In this document: piece by piece, positions 53,275 through 62,144 of the stretch
How the letters are laid out: each line of letters opens with the position of its first letter
Position numbering within the stretch: position 1 is the stretch's first letter
Assembly: GCF_030164425.1 (NCBI RefSeq)
Contig: NZ_JASNJD010000005.1
Span: 186,001-250,000 of the forward strand
Origin: Pseudodonghicola flavimaris
GTDB lineage: Bacteria > Pseudomonadota > Alphaproteobacteria > Rhodobacterales > Rhodobacteraceae
DNA length: 64,000 nt
Reading direction: 5' to 3'
Translations under genes and position numbers: made by a program
Notes under the pieces: generated by a model
Seen by the model: only the letters and a program-made list of their open reading frames with translations
Database searches by the model: none
What the model was told of the DNA's origin: nothing

Positions 53275-53340
53275 ACCCTCCAGAGGGCCCCGCCGCGTCA
53301 CCGCCGAGGCCCGATCACCACAGGCGGCGAGGGGCACGAC

Positions 53341-54453
53341 GTGGACCGCAGACAGATGATGCTGATGCTGGGAGCGGGCGGCGTCAGCGCCTGCACCGAC
53401 AGGTTTCATGCCCCGCTGCAACCGGAGGCCGCCAGTATCGGCAGTATCCGGGAGGTCTTTGTCGCCACCCAGCGGGTCCCGGATCCGGGCGGCTGGTTTA
53501 CCACCGCGCGCTCGGACCAAACCCATTATCTGGATCTCGGCGTCTCGATCCCGCCGGACCGGCAGCGGGGCCAGATCCGCAACGGTTTCGATCGTCCCGA
53601 TCCCCACCGCGATTTCGCCATCGCCACCCGGCGCGATCTAGCCGACCGCCACGCCTTTCGCCGAGATCTGGCCCGGGCGCTGCAGCAATCGCCCGCCGAC
53701 AGCCGCGAAATCGTTCTCTACATCCATGGTTACAACAACAGCTTCTTTGACGGCGTCTTCCGCACCGCGCAGATGGGCTATGATTTCAACCTGCCGGCGG
53801 TGACGGTACATTACGCTTGGCCCAGTGCGACCCATCCGCTGGGCTATACCTATGACCGTGACAGCGTGCTGTTCTCGCGCGACGGGCTGGAACAGCTGCT
53901 TTACGATCTGAAGGCCGCCAATCCCCGCCGTATCCTGCTGGTCGCCCATTCGCTGGGAACCATGCTGCTGATGGAGACGCTGCGGCAGATCGAAATCGCC
54001 CGCCCGGGCTGGAGCAAAGCGACGCTCGGCGGGGTGGTGCTGATCTCTCCCGATCTGGATATCGAGGTATTCCGGATGCAGGCGCAGCGGTTCCGGGCGC
54101 TGCCGCAGCCCTTTGCCATCTTCACCTCGAACCGGGACAAGGCGCTGGCGCTGTCGGCCCGGATCAACGGCGCCGCCGCCCGGCTGGGCAATATGACCGA
54201 TCCCGAAGAGCTGGCGGATCTGCCGGTGCTGCTGATCGACGTCAGCGAATTCGGCGCCCGCGGCAACAATCACTTCACGGTGGGCACCTCGCCGGCGCTG
54301 ATCTCGCTGCTCAACAACTCCGCGCTGCTGGACAGCGCCTTTCAGTCAGACCGATCTGCCCGATCGGGGCTGCTGCCCGGGACCGTGCTGACGGTGAGAA
54401 ACACCACCCAGATGATCCTGTCGCCCAACCTGCTGCGTGCGCCCACCTTGTGA
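53341..54453 (+). CDS. DUF900-type alpha/beta hydrolase, probable lipoprotein
   Basis: A 370-residue alpha/beta hydrolase of the DUF900 group. The nucleophile elbow AHSLGTML and oxyanion segment LYIHGYNNSF are visible, with a His candidate in GARGNNHFTVG near the end. The N-terminus MDRRQMMLMLGAGGVSAC has a lipobox-like VSAC after a short hydrophobic stretch, so it may be a lipoprotein. The start is the GTG at 53341 after GAGGGG; ATG 53356 is an alternative. The substrate is unknown. It may ride on the hslVU transcript, since 66 bases separate them. Confidence 0.82.
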   Translation: MDRRQMMLMLGAGGVSACTDRFHAPLQPEAASIGSIREVFVATQRVPDPGGWFTTARSDQTHYLDLGVSIPPDRQRGQIRNGFDRPDPHRDFAIATRRDLADRHAFRRDLARALQQSPADSREIVLYIHGYNNSFFDGVFRTAQMGYDFNLPAVTVHYAWPSATHPLGYTYDRDSVLFSRDGLEQLLYDLKAANPRRILLVAHSLGTMLLMETLRQIEIARPGWSKATLGGVVLISPDLDIEVFRMQAQRFRALPQPFAIFTSNRDKALALSARINGAAARLGNMTDPEELADLPVLLIDVSEFGARGNNHFTVGTSPALISLLNNSALLDSAFQSDRSARSGLLPGTVLTVRNTTQMILSPNLLRAPTL

Positions 54454-54456
54454 CGC

Positions 54457-54488
54457 AGCGGCCAGCATCACCATTCCTGCGGGCCGCT
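54457..54488. terminator. Weak inverted repeat between convergent genes
   Basis: AGCGGCC (54457-54463) and GGCCGCT (54482-54488) could form a 7-bp stem with an 18-base loop between the DUF900 and amidase genes. No clear U-tract is present. Confidence 0.35.
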
Positions 54489-54498
54489 TGCATTGTCA

Positions 54499-55719
54499 TC
54501 AATCGCTCTCGGCTCCGAGCAACGCTGGCAGGGCCGCCAGCAGAAATTCGTCCCGATAATGCCCCGCGGCAAAGGAGAGCCCGACCGGGCACCCCTCGAC
54601 CGTGAGCAAGGGAGCCGAGATCTCGGGCAACCGGGCGACCCCGGAAAATGCGGTCAGGGTCATCGTCGGCTCGTAAAACCCCCTTACCGCATCGAGCGTG
54701 GTGAGGGATCCTTTCAGCGGGGCGATGCACGGGGTGGTGGGAAAACAGATCACCGTTCCCTCGGGCAACGCGGCATTGATCCGGTCGAACAACCATTCAC
54801 AGCGCGTCAGGCTCTCCAACGCCGCGATCCGGTCGAAATCCCGAACATTGCCATAGGCCATGGACAAGGTGCCCCCCAGCTCAGGTCGGGCAGTTTCGAT
54901 CCAGTTACCGAGTGTGCTTTGAAATTCCGCCGTCTGCAAATCGCGCAGCGCCTTCAGGTTACAATCGCTCAGAGGGATATCTTCCCCGACGATCTGCGTG
55001 AAACGGATCGGCTCAGCCCTGATCCCGGTTCGCCGCGCAATCCTGTCCAGCGCCATGTGAACCTGCGCCTGCACCGCCTGATCGGCGCGTTCGACCCCGT
55101 CGATCAGCACCAAAAGACGGCGCAGCGGCGCGGCCGGTTTCGGCACGCTGCGCAGCAATACCCGCGCGATCGCGTTCAGATGCCCAAGCCTGGATGCGAG
55201 TATGCCCACCGTGCTGACGCTGGGCATGAAGGGCAGCACCCCGGCCTCGGAAATCCGGTGAAGCGACGGGCGCATCCCCCAAATCCCGCACAGGCTCGCC
55301 GGAACCCGCACGGAGCCGCCGGAATCCGTTCCGATCGAGAAATCGGCCAGGCCGTTGGCGACCGAGGCCGCCGATCCGCTTGAAGACCCACCGGGAATCC
55401 GGTCAGGCGCGCGGGCGTTGCGCGGTGTGCCGAAGAACTGGCTTTCGCCATCGAGACTGTAGGTCAGCTCATCCGCCACTGCCTTGCCAACACACTCCGC
55501 CCCCGCGGCCAGAAGCTGGTCAACGCAAAGCGCATTCTGCACCGGCGCCGGGTGGCTTTCACGCCAGGCCGGGCTGCCATAGGAGGTGCGGTGCCCCGCA
55601 ATATCGATGTTATCCTTCACGGTGAACCGCAGCCCGCTGAGCGGACCGGGCTTCACCGCCGGCAAATCAAAACGTTCGACAAGCGCGCCAAAGGGATCGG
55701 GGGAGAGATTTACGGTCAT
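54499..55719 (-). CDS. Amidase-signature family enzyme
   Basis: Hydrolyses an amide of unknown identity. The 406-residue protein has the Ser-cisSer-Lys triad: Lys35 in FTVKDNIDI, a Ser of IPGGSSSGSAAS near 112, and Ser136 in GTDSGGSVRVPAS. It is not a GatA by context, since no gatB or gatC is nearby. I chose the ATG at 55719 over an upstream TTG. It lies between hslU/DUF900 and smr, in the middle of otherwise conserved housekeeping order, and its third-position GC appears a little lower than its neighbours, so it may be a later insertion. Confidence 0.85.
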   Translation of the reverse strand: MTVNLSPDPFGALVERFDLPAVKPGPLSGLRFTVKDNIDIAGHRTSYGSPAWRESHPAPVQNALCVDQLLAAGAECVGKAVADELTYSLDGESQFFGTPRNARAPDRIPGGSSSGSAASVANGLADFSIGTDSGGSVRVPASLCGIWGMRPSLHRISEAGVLPFMPSVSTVGILASRLGHLNAIARVLLRSVPKPAAPLRRLLVLIDGVERADQAVQAQVHMALDRIARRTGIRAEPIRFTQIVGEDIPLSDCNLKALRDLQTAEFQSTLGNWIETARPELGGTLSMAYGNVRDFDRIAALESLTRCEWLFDRINAALPEGTVICFPTTPCIAPLKGSLTTLDAVRGFYEPTMTLTAFSGVARLPEISAPLLTVEGCPVGLSFAAGHYRDEFLLAALPALLGAESD

Positions 55720-55821
55720 GCCTGATGAGATACCCCGAAGGATCGGGCCCGCCAATGCGCAACTCAGGGTCCGAAAGCCCCCTGAGGAGAGACGACGGAT
55801 CGGACGATTTCTCCGGGAATT

Positions 55822-56424
55822 TCAGCGGCTGCGACGCAGATAGACGTAATAGGCGCCCTCGCCGCCGTGGCTGATATGGGCCGGTGTCACCTGCAGCACC
55901 ACCTGCGACAACGGCGGCATCGTCAGCCATTGCGGCACATTGTGTTTCAGCACGCCGCGCGGTGTCGGGATCGGGCCATCGTCCTTCGCCCGCTTGCCCT
56001 TGCCGGTGATCACCAGAACCAGCCGCCGGCCCGAGGCATGCGACGACAGGATGAACCGGGTCAGCGACGGATGCGCCCGGTCCAGCCGCATGCCATGCAG
56101 GTCGATCCGGGCCTCGGGACTGAGCTTGCCGCGCTTCATCCGGGTGAACGCCTTGTGATCCATCTTCACCGGCTGCCCGGCCAGGCGATCGGCCAGCGCC
56201 GGTTTCAGATCATGACGCAGCCCGCCGCCCAGGCTGGTCTGGCCCAGACGAAAGGGTTCGAACCGGTGATCGACCGCCGGTGTCTGAGGCACGGACTTGA
56301 TCTTCGGCTTGGCCGCCGGCGGTTTCGGATGCTCCGCCCGGTCGGCCGGGTGCATCCGCTCCGCCTTGGCGGTGACCCGCCGCCAAAGCTCCAGATCCTC
56401 AGCCGAAATCCTGCGCCGTGCCAC
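55822..56424 (-). CDS. Smr-domain protein
   Basis: A 200-residue protein with a basic, Pro-rich N-terminal half and a C-terminal Smr (MutS2-type) domain. The domain starts at ARIDLHGMRLDRAH near residue 105 and contains LVLVITGKGKRAKDD and a final GGEGAYYVYLRR. Smr domains bind or nick nucleic acid; the target here is unknown. The start is a GTG. Only 3 bases separate it from the mltA stop, so it is cotranscribed with timA-mltA. Confidence 0.88.
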   Translation of the reverse strand: MARRRISAEDLELWRRVTAKAERMHPADRAEHPKPPAAKPKIKSVPQTPAVDHRFEPFRLGQTSLGGGLRHDLKPALADRLAGQPVKMDHKAFTRMKRGKLSPEARIDLHGMRLDRAHPSLTRFILSSHASGRRLVLVITGKGKRAKDDGPIPTPRGVLKHNVPQWLTMPPLSQVVLQVTPAHISHGGEGAYYVYLRRSR

Positions 56425-56427
56425 TGC

Positions 56428-57483
56428 TCACGCCCCCCCGTCGGGCAAAAGCGCATAGGCACGCTGGATCGGCATCAGCACCAGCAGGCGACCCGGATCG
56501 CGCATCCGCCCGGCGATCTCTCCGGCACTGTCGCCGGTGCCGAAGAAGACATCGGCGCGCTGCGCCCCCTTGATCGCGGACCCGGTGTCCTGCGCGATCA
56601 TCAGGCGGCGGAACCGCGCCTCACCATCGGTTTCCAGCCAGACCGGCGCCCCCAGTGGCACGAAGGCCGGATCCACCGCCACACTGCGCAGCGGCGTGAT
56701 CGGCCGGTTCATCGCACCAAGCGGGCCCAGCTCGTCGCCGACATGGCGAATCTCGCGGAAAAACACGTAGGATGGGTTGTGATAGAGCAGCTCCTGCCCT
56801 GCCACCGGGTTGCGCCGGACCCAGTTGCGGATGACCTGGGCGCTGACCTGATGTGCTGCGTAAATGCCGCGCCGCACCATCTCCACCCCGATCGAGCGAT
56901 AGGGCTGGCCATTGGCGCCGCCATATCCCACCCTGAGGGCATGGCCGTCCTGCAGGTGAATCCGGCCGGATCCTTGGATTTGCAGGAAAAACAGCTCAAC
57001 CGGATCATCTACCCAGGCAATCTCCAGCCCGCGGTTCTCCATCACACCGGAGGTCAGGATCTCGCGCCGGGTCAGCCAGGGCGATTGTGCCCGCGCTTCC
57101 GGCGGCATCCTGTAGAGCGGGTAGCGGAACCGGTCGGTCGGAAAGCGGGAGCCTTCCAGCTCCGGTTCGAAATAGCCAGTGAACAGCGGTCGCTGATCGT
57201 CGGTGATCAGAACCGGGCGGAAAAACAGTTCGAAGAACGCCCGAGCGCTTTGGGGTTTCTGCTGCTGCGCCAGGGCACAGAGACTGTGCCAGTCCGGATC
57301 CTGCATGTCGGGGCAGGTTTCCAGAAACACGTCAAGCGCGGCGGCATGGTCGTCCTCTGCCCAGCCGTCAAGCTGATCGAACCGCAGGATCTCGTGGCGC
57401 GGCTCCGGATCCGCCGATGCGCCGCTGCCGGGCGCCATCGTCACGGCAGCAGCCAGAAGCGCGGCCCGGAGCGCAAAGCTCAT
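56428..57483 (-). CDS. mltA: Membrane-bound lytic murein transglycosylase A
   Basis: Cleaves peptidoglycan glycan strands in the periplasm, forming anhydro-muropeptides. The 351-residue protein has a signal peptide (MSFALRAALLAAAVTMAPGSGASA) without an obvious lipobox. The MltA core shows LFTGYFEPELEGS, FFLQIQGSGRIHLQDG, NPSYVFFRE and the 3D-domain IAQDTGSAIKGAQRADVFFG with catalytic Asp residues. Its start overlaps the timA stop (ATGA). Confidence 0.93.
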   Translation of the reverse strand: MSFALRAALLAAAVTMAPGSGASADPEPRHEILRFDQLDGWAEDDHAAALDVFLETCPDMQDPDWHSLCALAQQQKPQSARAFFELFFRPVLITDDQRPLFTGYFEPELEGSRFPTDRFRYPLYRMPPEARAQSPWLTRREILTSGVMENRGLEIAWVDDPVELFFLQIQGSGRIHLQDGHALRVGYGGANGQPYRSIGVEMVRRGIYAAHQVSAQVIRNWVRRNPVAGQELLYHNPSYVFFREIRHVGDELGPLGAMNRPITPLRSVAVDPAFVPLGAPVWLETDGEARFRRLMIAQDTGSAIKGAQRADVFFGTGDSAGEIAGRMRDPGRLLVLMPIQRAYALLPDGGA

Positions 57484-58136
57484 GCGTCCGTGGCGACAAG
57501 CAGCCAGTTCGGATCCGGGCTGCCCATGGTGCGGGCGAAGGTCCAGGTATCCTTCTGGCGCTTGACCGACGTGGGGCTGCCTTCGACGATCTCACCGGCG
57601 CTGTTGCGCACCACCGAGGTCAGCTCACCAACAAAACGCATGGTGATCTCCGCCCGGTTGCTGTCGGTGTCGAAGGTTGCATCGGCAATCGCGGTTTCCC
57701 GCACCCCGATGAACTCCGCCTCGATCTTCAGGCCCTGATCCTCGCGCGCAGCGATGCCATCGACGAAGCTCTCGTAGACATCCGGCGCCAGGAAAGGCTG
57801 GATATCGGAGATATTGCCATGCTCATAGCCCATCAGGATCATCTCATAGGCGCCACGAGCGCCCTGAACGAACTCCGAAACCGAAAACCCGGGCTCGACC
57901 CGCTTCATCGCAGTGAGCGCCTCGGCCTGCGGACCCTCTTCGCTGACATGATCGGTAATGTCGCGGTCGGGGCCCCCTTCGATCACTTCGAAGTCGGGGC
58001 GTGCCGGTTTCTCGGGCTGCTGCGGCGCCTTGGGTTTTTCAAATCCCTCGCGGGTTCCCAGCACGCTTTTCAGCCGCAGGATCAGGAAGATGGCAATGCC
58101 GGCCAGCACCAGAAGCTGAATCAAAGGTGAATTCAT
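57480..58136 (-). CDS. Tim44/TimA-family membrane adaptor
   Basis: A 218-residue inner-membrane protein with one N-terminal helix (LIQLLVLAGIAIFLILRL), a Pro/Lys-rich linker and a Tim44-like (NTF2-fold) domain from about residue 75 to the end (GAYEMILMGYEHGNISDIQPFLAPDVYESF). Bacterial TimA relatives are suggested ancestors of mitochondrial Tim44. The function in this organism is unknown. It is divergent from fxsA and overlaps mltA. Confidence 0.88.
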   Translation of the reverse strand: MNSPLIQLLVLAGIAIFLILRLKSVLGTREGFEKPKAPQQPEKPARPDFEVIEGGPDRDITDHVSEEGPQAEALTAMKRVEPGFSVSEFVQGARGAYEMILMGYEHGNISDIQPFLAPDVYESFVDGIAAREDQGLKIEAEFIGVRETAIADATFDTDSNRAEITMRFVGELTSVVRNSAGEIVEGSPTSVKRQKDTWTFARTMGSPDPNWLLVATDA

Positions 58137-58150
58137 TTGGTCCTCTTGTC

Positions 58151-58201
58151 AGGTGAGGGGCTTTGTAAGGCGACCCGTTGGGTCCTATGTAGGTGAGGGG
58201 C
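58151..58201 (+). repeat. 11-bp direct repeat in the timA / fxsA divergent region
   Basis: AGGTGAGGGGC occurs at 58151-58161 and again at 58191-58201, start-to-start distance 40 bases, about four helical turns. It could be a paired regulator site. The 108-base gap contains nothing else recognised. Confidence 0.4.
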
Positions 58202-58244
58202 AGGGCTTAGTCCACTGTTCCGCGCAAGTGAAAGGAGCCCTTGA

Positions 58245-58781
58245 ATGTACCTGTTTCTGGCCTTTCTGGCCGTTCCGATCATCGAAATCGCCCTGTTTAT
58301 CCAGGTCGGCGGGTTGATCGGACTGTGGCCGACCCTGGCGATCGTGGTGTTGACCGCGGTGCTGGGCAGCTGGCTGATGCGCAGCCAGGGACGGCTGGCA
58401 ATGGGGCAGTTGCGGCAAAGCTTCTCCACTCTCGACGACCCGACCGAACCGCTGGCGCATGGGGCGATGATCCTGATCGCCGGTGTATTGTTGCTGACGC
58501 CCGGGTTTTTCACCGATGCGACGGGATTTGCCCTGCTGATCCCGCCAGTGCGGCGCTGGGTGTTCCGGTTCGCCCGGTCCCGCGTCAGTGTGGCGCGGTT
58601 CCAGATGGGCGGCGCGACGATGTATCAGGCCGGGTTCCAGTCCGGCCCCGGGCCGCGGCCACCGCATCCGGCCCGAGGCGATGACATCATCGATGGCGAG
58701 TTCACCGAGGTGACACCGGACAAACCCCGCCGCGGACCGCCCTCCGGCTGGGTCGAAGGCCCCGACCGCAGGCAGGATTGA
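58245..58781 (+). CDS. fxsA: FxsA family membrane protein
   Basis: A 178-residue inner-membrane protein with FxsA-type hydrophobic segments (LFLAFLAVPIIEIALFIQVGGLIGLWPTLAIVVLTAVLG in parts, and LIAGVLLLTPGFFTDATGFALLIPP). A soluble C-terminal tail follows, ending in a DDIIDGEFTE motif. FxsA in E. coli counters phage exclusion by F plasmid; its normal role is unknown. AAAGGAG precedes the ATG. secB follows by 53 bases. Confidence 0.9.
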   Translation: MYLFLAFLAVPIIEIALFIQVGGLIGLWPTLAIVVLTAVLGSWLMRSQGRLAMGQLRQSFSTLDDPTEPLAHGAMILIAGVLLLTPGFFTDATGFALLIPPVRRWVFRFARSRVSVARFQMGGATMYQAGFQSGPGPRPPHPARGDDIIDGEFTEVTPDKPRRGPPSGWVEGPDRRQD

Positions 58782-58834
58782 GCTGGACCGGGCAAGCTGG
58801 TAAGCAGGGTCAAACCGATATCAGGGAGACCTCC

Positions 58835-59329
58835 ATGTCCGAAAACGGTGCCGACGCCCCGCAGCAACCTCAGGTGCAGATGAAGATCCTGGGCCAGTAC
58901 ATCCGCGATCTGTCGTTTGAAAATGTCATGGCGCAGCGTGGCGCCTCGGGCGAGGTTCAGCCCGACGTCAGCGTGCAGGTGAATCTGGACGCCAAGAAGC
59001 GCCAGGCGGACAACCAGTATGAAGTGATCATCAAGCTGAAGATCGAATCCAAGGCCAAGGGCATGGATGACGTGCTCTTCATCCTGGAGATCGAATATGT
59101 CGGCCTGTTCCTGATCCAGGGTGTGCCGGAGGACCAGTTGCATCCCTTCCTGCTGATCGAATGCCCGCGGATGCTGTTCCCCTTCCTGCGCCGCATCGTC
59201 AGCGACGTGACCCGCGACGGCGGTTACCCGCCGCTGAACCTCGACAACATCGACTTCGTCGCAATCTATCGCAACGAGCTGGCCCGCCGTCAGGCGGCCG
59301 CCCAGGCACAACAGCCGGCCGACGCGTAA
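58835..59329 (+). CDS. secB: Protein-export chaperone SecB
   Basis: Tetrameric cytoplasmic chaperone that keeps preproteins unfolded and delivers them to SecA. The 164-residue protein has the SecB core ILGQYIRDLSFENV near residue 19, the LEIEYVGLFLIQGV strand and LLIECPRMLFPFLRRIVSDVTRDGGYPPLNL (in parts). I chose the ATG at 58835 after AGGGAGA. Neighbouring fxsA, dnaQ and coaE are in the usual near-origin order. Confidence 0.96.
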   Translation: MSENGADAPQQPQVQMKILGQYIRDLSFENVMAQRGASGEVQPDVSVQVNLDAKKRQADNQYEVIIKLKIESKAKGMDDVLFILEIEYVGLFLIQGVPEDQLHPFLLIECPRMLFPFLRRIVSDVTRDGGYPPLNLDNIDFVAIYRNELARRQAAAQAQQPADA

Positions 59330-59338
59330 CCGTCGCCA

Positions 59339-59385
59339 GCGGGGGCGCTGCCCCCGCACTCCGGGATATTTTCAACCAGAAAAAG
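59339..59385 (+). terminator. Hairpin plus conserved AT-rich tail after secB
   Basis: GCGGGGGC (59339-59346) and GCCCCCGC (59350-59357) form a tight 8-bp stem. It is followed by ACTCCGGGATATTTT...CAGAAAAAG (to 59385), which resembles the elements at 14378-14399 and 14438-14459. It lies between the convergent secB and dnaQ. Confidence 0.65.
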
Positions 59386-59445
59386 ACCCGGCCGGAAGAG
59401 ACAGAGGGCGTCCGATGAAACCGGGCGCCCTTTTGCTTTTCCGGC

Positions 59446-60132
59446 TCAGCCGCGGCGCCACAGTGGACTGTCGCCGAGCTTGTCCAGAAACGCCTCATGC
59501 GCGGCCTGTTCGGCCGCGGTGATCCGCGGCGGCAGCGACACCGGGCGCGGTTTCGGGCGCCAGTCGCTGTCGGTATCGGCCGGGCCGCGACTTTGTTCGA
59601 CATTCAGCGCGAAATCGGGCTGCCGGCCGCCGATCAGTTCCAGGTAGACATCGGCAAGGATTTCAGAGTCGAGCAGCGCGCCGTGCAGCGTCCGGGCGGA
59701 ATTGTCGATGCCAAACCGCCGGCACAGGGCATCTAGCGAGACCTGGGCGCCGGGAAACTTCTTGCGGGCGATGGCCAGCGTATCGATCGCCTGCTCCCAG
59801 GGGAGCTCCGGCAGCCCCATCCATTTCAGCTCGGCATTGAGGAATTTCATGTCGAAACTGGCATTGTGGATCACCAGTTTGGCATCGCCGATGAAATCCA
59901 GAAAGGCCTGGCCAACCTGGGCAAACACCGGTTTGTCACTGAGGAATTCCTCGCTCAGCCCATGCACGCGGAAGGCGTCTTCGGGCATGTCGCGCTGCGG
60001 GTTGATATACTGGTGATAGGTGTTGCCGGTCACCATGTGGTTGTGCAGCTCCACCGCGCCGATTTCCACGATACGGTCGCCGGCATGCGGATCGAAGCCG
60101 GTGGTTTCGGTGTCGAGTACGATTTCACGCAT
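59446..60132 (-). CDS. dnaQ: DNA polymerase III epsilon subunit
   Basis: Proofreading 3'-5' exonuclease of the replicative polymerase. In 228 residues the exonuclease motifs are DTETTG (Exo I, residues 7-12), [14 protein letters not shown] (Exo II) and [18 protein letters not shown] (Exo III, His-x4-Asp). A C-terminal tail (DFALNVEQ and after) should bind the alpha subunit. The start overlaps the coaE stop by 8 bases. Confidence 0.96.
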   Translation of the reverse strand: MREIVLDTETTGFDPHAGDRIVEIGAVELHNHMVTGNTYHQYINPQRDMPEDAFRVHGLSEEFLSDKPVFAQVGQAFLDFIGDAKLVIHNASFDMKFLNAELKWMGLPELPWEQAIDTLAIARKKFPGAQVSLDALCRRFGIDNSARTLHGALLDSEILADVYLELIGGRQPDFALNVEQSRGPADTDSDWRPKPRPVSLPPRITAAEQAAHEAFLDKLGDSPLWRRG

Positions 60133-60718
60133 GCGGCAGGCTCCTTCGGATCGCAGCCACGATCTCGCGCACCTGGGCGCGGGCGTGGTCGGGCGTATCG
60201 GTGATCACCACATAGTCGGCGCGGGCGCGTTTGTCCGCATCCGGCATCTGTTTGTTGCGGATCTGCTCGAACTGCGCCCGGGTCATGGTGCCGCGCGCCA
60301 TCACCCGGGCCTCCTGCACCTCGGGCGGGGCGGAGACGGTGACGGTGGCGTCCATCTGCGTCTCTCCGCCACCCTCGAAGAGCAGCGGGATGTCGAAGAC
60401 CACGATATCGGTCGTCGCGGTTTCCCGGAACCGGGCGCGGTCCTCTGCCACCAGCGGGTGAACGATCGCCTCGATCCGCTTCAGCGCGCCGGGCTCTGCG
60501 GCAATGATGCGTTTTAGCACATCGCGGCTGACCGCCCCGTCGATCACCGCCTCGGGGAAGGCGGCCTGCATCGGCGCAACGGCGGCGCCACCGGCGGCAT
60601 AGAGACGGTGCACCGCCGCATCCGCATCCCAGAGCGCGCAGCCCTCGTCGACGAACATCTGCGCCGTGGTGCTCTTGCCCATACCGATGGAGCCGGTCAG
60701 GCCGAGAGAGAAACTCAT
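60125..60718 (-). CDS. coaE: Dephospho-CoA kinase
   Basis: Last step of coenzyme A synthesis. The 197-residue P-loop kinase has [17 protein letters not shown] at the start, [16 protein letters not shown] and [12 protein letters not shown]. It overlaps both aroE (4 bases) and dnaQ (8 bases), so maf-aroE-coaE-dnaQ form one operon directed away from the putative origin. Confidence 0.96.
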   Translation of the reverse strand: MSFSLGLTGSIGMGKSTTAQMFVDEGCALWDADAAVHRLYAAGGAAVAPMQAAFPEAVIDGAVSRDVLKRIIAAEPGALKRIEAIVHPLVAEDRARFRETATTDIVVFDIPLLFEGGGETQMDATVTVSAPPEVQEARVMARGTMTRAQFEQIRNKQMPDADKRARADYVVITDTPDHARAQVREIVAAIRRSLPHA

Positions 60719-61548
60719 GCCAGCACCGCCTGGCGGGTGGCCTCGTCGACCTCAGGACGCTGACCGAACCAGCGTTCGAACCCGGGCACCGCCTGCCAGA
60801 TCAACATGCCCAGCCCGTCGACGGTGGTGGCGCCAGCCGCGTCAGCTACCTGAAGAAGGTGCGTTTTCAAAGGGTTATAAACCAGATCGGTGACCACGGT
60901 GCGACCATCGATCCCATCCAGTGGCACCCGCAGTTCGGGTTTCCCCAGCATCCCGAGCGAGGTGGTGTTCACCACCAAGCCGGCCTCTTCGACGATATTG
61001 CCCGCCTGTACCCAATCAACCACATGCAGACGCTGGCCGAAATCCTCGCGCAGCTGATCGGCGCGGGTGCGGGTACGGTTGGACAGCAGGATTTCAGGCA
61101 CGCCGGCATCGAGCAGGGCAGAGATCACTGCCCGTGCCGCGCCCCCGGCGCCGAGGATTGCCGCAGGCGCGGCCGTCGGATCCCAGCCGGGCGCGCCACG
61201 GCGGAGGTTCTCCATGAAGCCGTAGCCATCGGTGTTATCGGCGATGATCTTGCCCTCCGCCGCGAAGGTCAGGGTGTTTGCGGCGCCGATCAGGGTGGCG
61301 CGATCGGTGACCTGATCGGCGATGCTCAACACCTTTTCCTTGTGGGGAATGGTGATATTGCAGCCGACAAAGCCCATTTTCGGCATCATCCGCAGCACCG
61401 CCTCTAGATCGTCTGCGGCGACTTCCATCGGTATATAGTGCCCGGCGATCCCGTAGGTCTTCAGCCAGTGGCCATGCAGCAGCGGCGATTTCGAATGGGC
61501 GATGGGGCTGCCGATCACCCCAGCCAGCGGAATTCGGGTTGCAGTCAC
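60715..61548 (-). CDS. aroE: Shikimate dehydrogenase
   Basis: Reduces 3-dehydroshikimate with NADPH in aromatic amino-acid synthesis. The 277-residue enzyme has GVIGSPIAHSKSPLLHGHWL at the start, CNITIPHKEKVL with the catalytic Lys, and DNTDGYGFMENL. The NADP-binding GAGGAARAV and the final LVYNPLKTHLL complete it. The start is a GTG that overlaps the maf stop (GTGA). Confidence 0.96.
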   Translation of the reverse strand: MTATRIPLAGVIGSPIAHSKSPLLHGHWLKTYGIAGHYIPMEVAADDLEAVLRMMPKMGFVGCNITIPHKEKVLSIADQVTDRATLIGAANTLTFAAEGKIIADNTDGYGFMENLRRGAPGWDPTAAPAAILGAGGAARAVISALLDAGVPEILLSNRTRTRADQLREDFGQRLHVVDWVQAGNIVEEAGLVVNTTSLGMLGKPELRVPLDGIDGRTVVTDLVYNPLKTHLLQVADAAGATTVDGLGMLIWQAVPGFERWFGQRPEVDEATRQAVLA

Positions 61549-62144
61549 GAGTCGATCTCTCCCCTCAGCATCAGAAAGTTCAGAAGCTCCAGCAGCGGCA
61601 GGCCCAGGACATTGAAATAGTCGCCGTCGATCCGGGTGAACAGGCACACACCCTCTTCTTCGAGCTTGTAGCCGCCAACCGCCTGGCGAATGCTGTCCCA
61701 GTTGCGCGCCACGTAATCGGCGAGATAGCCGTCAGAGGCCTGGCGCATGCTCAGCCGCACCTGTCCGATATGACGCCATTCCGGCTGGCCGTCGCGGCAG
61801 ATCACCGCAGCCGACAGCAGCTTGTGCTGTTTGCCGCGCATCGCCTTCAGCTGATCCAGCGCCTGGTCCGGGCTCTCGGGTTTGGACAACAGACGACCGT
61901 CGAACTCCAGAACCTGATCGCAGCCCAGCACCAGCGCGCCGGGGTGCTTTTCGCTGACCTTGCGCGCCTTCAGTTCTGCCAATGTGTCGGCGATGTCGCG
62001 GGGCGGGGCGGTCTCGGCCAGAAGGGCGGCTTTCACCGTCTCCTCATCCACGCGGGCGGGCCGGATCTCGACCGCGACACCGGCATTTTGCAGCAGGCGG
62101 GCGCGAATTTGGGAGCTGGAGGCCAGGATCAGGGGGACAGACAT
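61545..62144 (-). CDS. maf: Maf-family nucleoside triphosphate pyrophosphatase
   Basis: Hydrolyses non-canonical or canonical nucleoside triphosphates to monophosphates. The 199-residue protein has LILASSSQIRARLLQNAGV at the start (P-loop-like), VDEETVKAAL, GCDQVLEFDGRLLSKPESPDQAL with the catalytic Asp, and GGYKLEEEGVCLFTRIDGDYFNVLGLPL (in parts). It is the first gene left of the putative origin. Its start codon lies within a DnaA-box-like sequence (62144-62152). Confidence 0.94.
   Translation of the reverse strand: MSVPLILASSSQIRARLLQNAGVAVEIRPARVDEETVKAALLAETAPPRDIADTLAELKARKVSEKHPGALVLGCDQVLEFDGRLLSKPESPDQALDQLKAMRGKQHKLLSAAVICRDGQPEWRHIGQVRLSMRQASDGYLADYVARNWDSIRQAVGGYKLEEEGVCLFTRIDGDYFNVLGLPLLELLNFLMLRGEIDS

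Noticed and set aside
54499-55719. Amidase as GatA of the tRNA-dependent amidotransferase
   Set aside because: It is shorter than typical GatA, and no gatC or gatB is nearby; the amidase signature alone is shared by many families.
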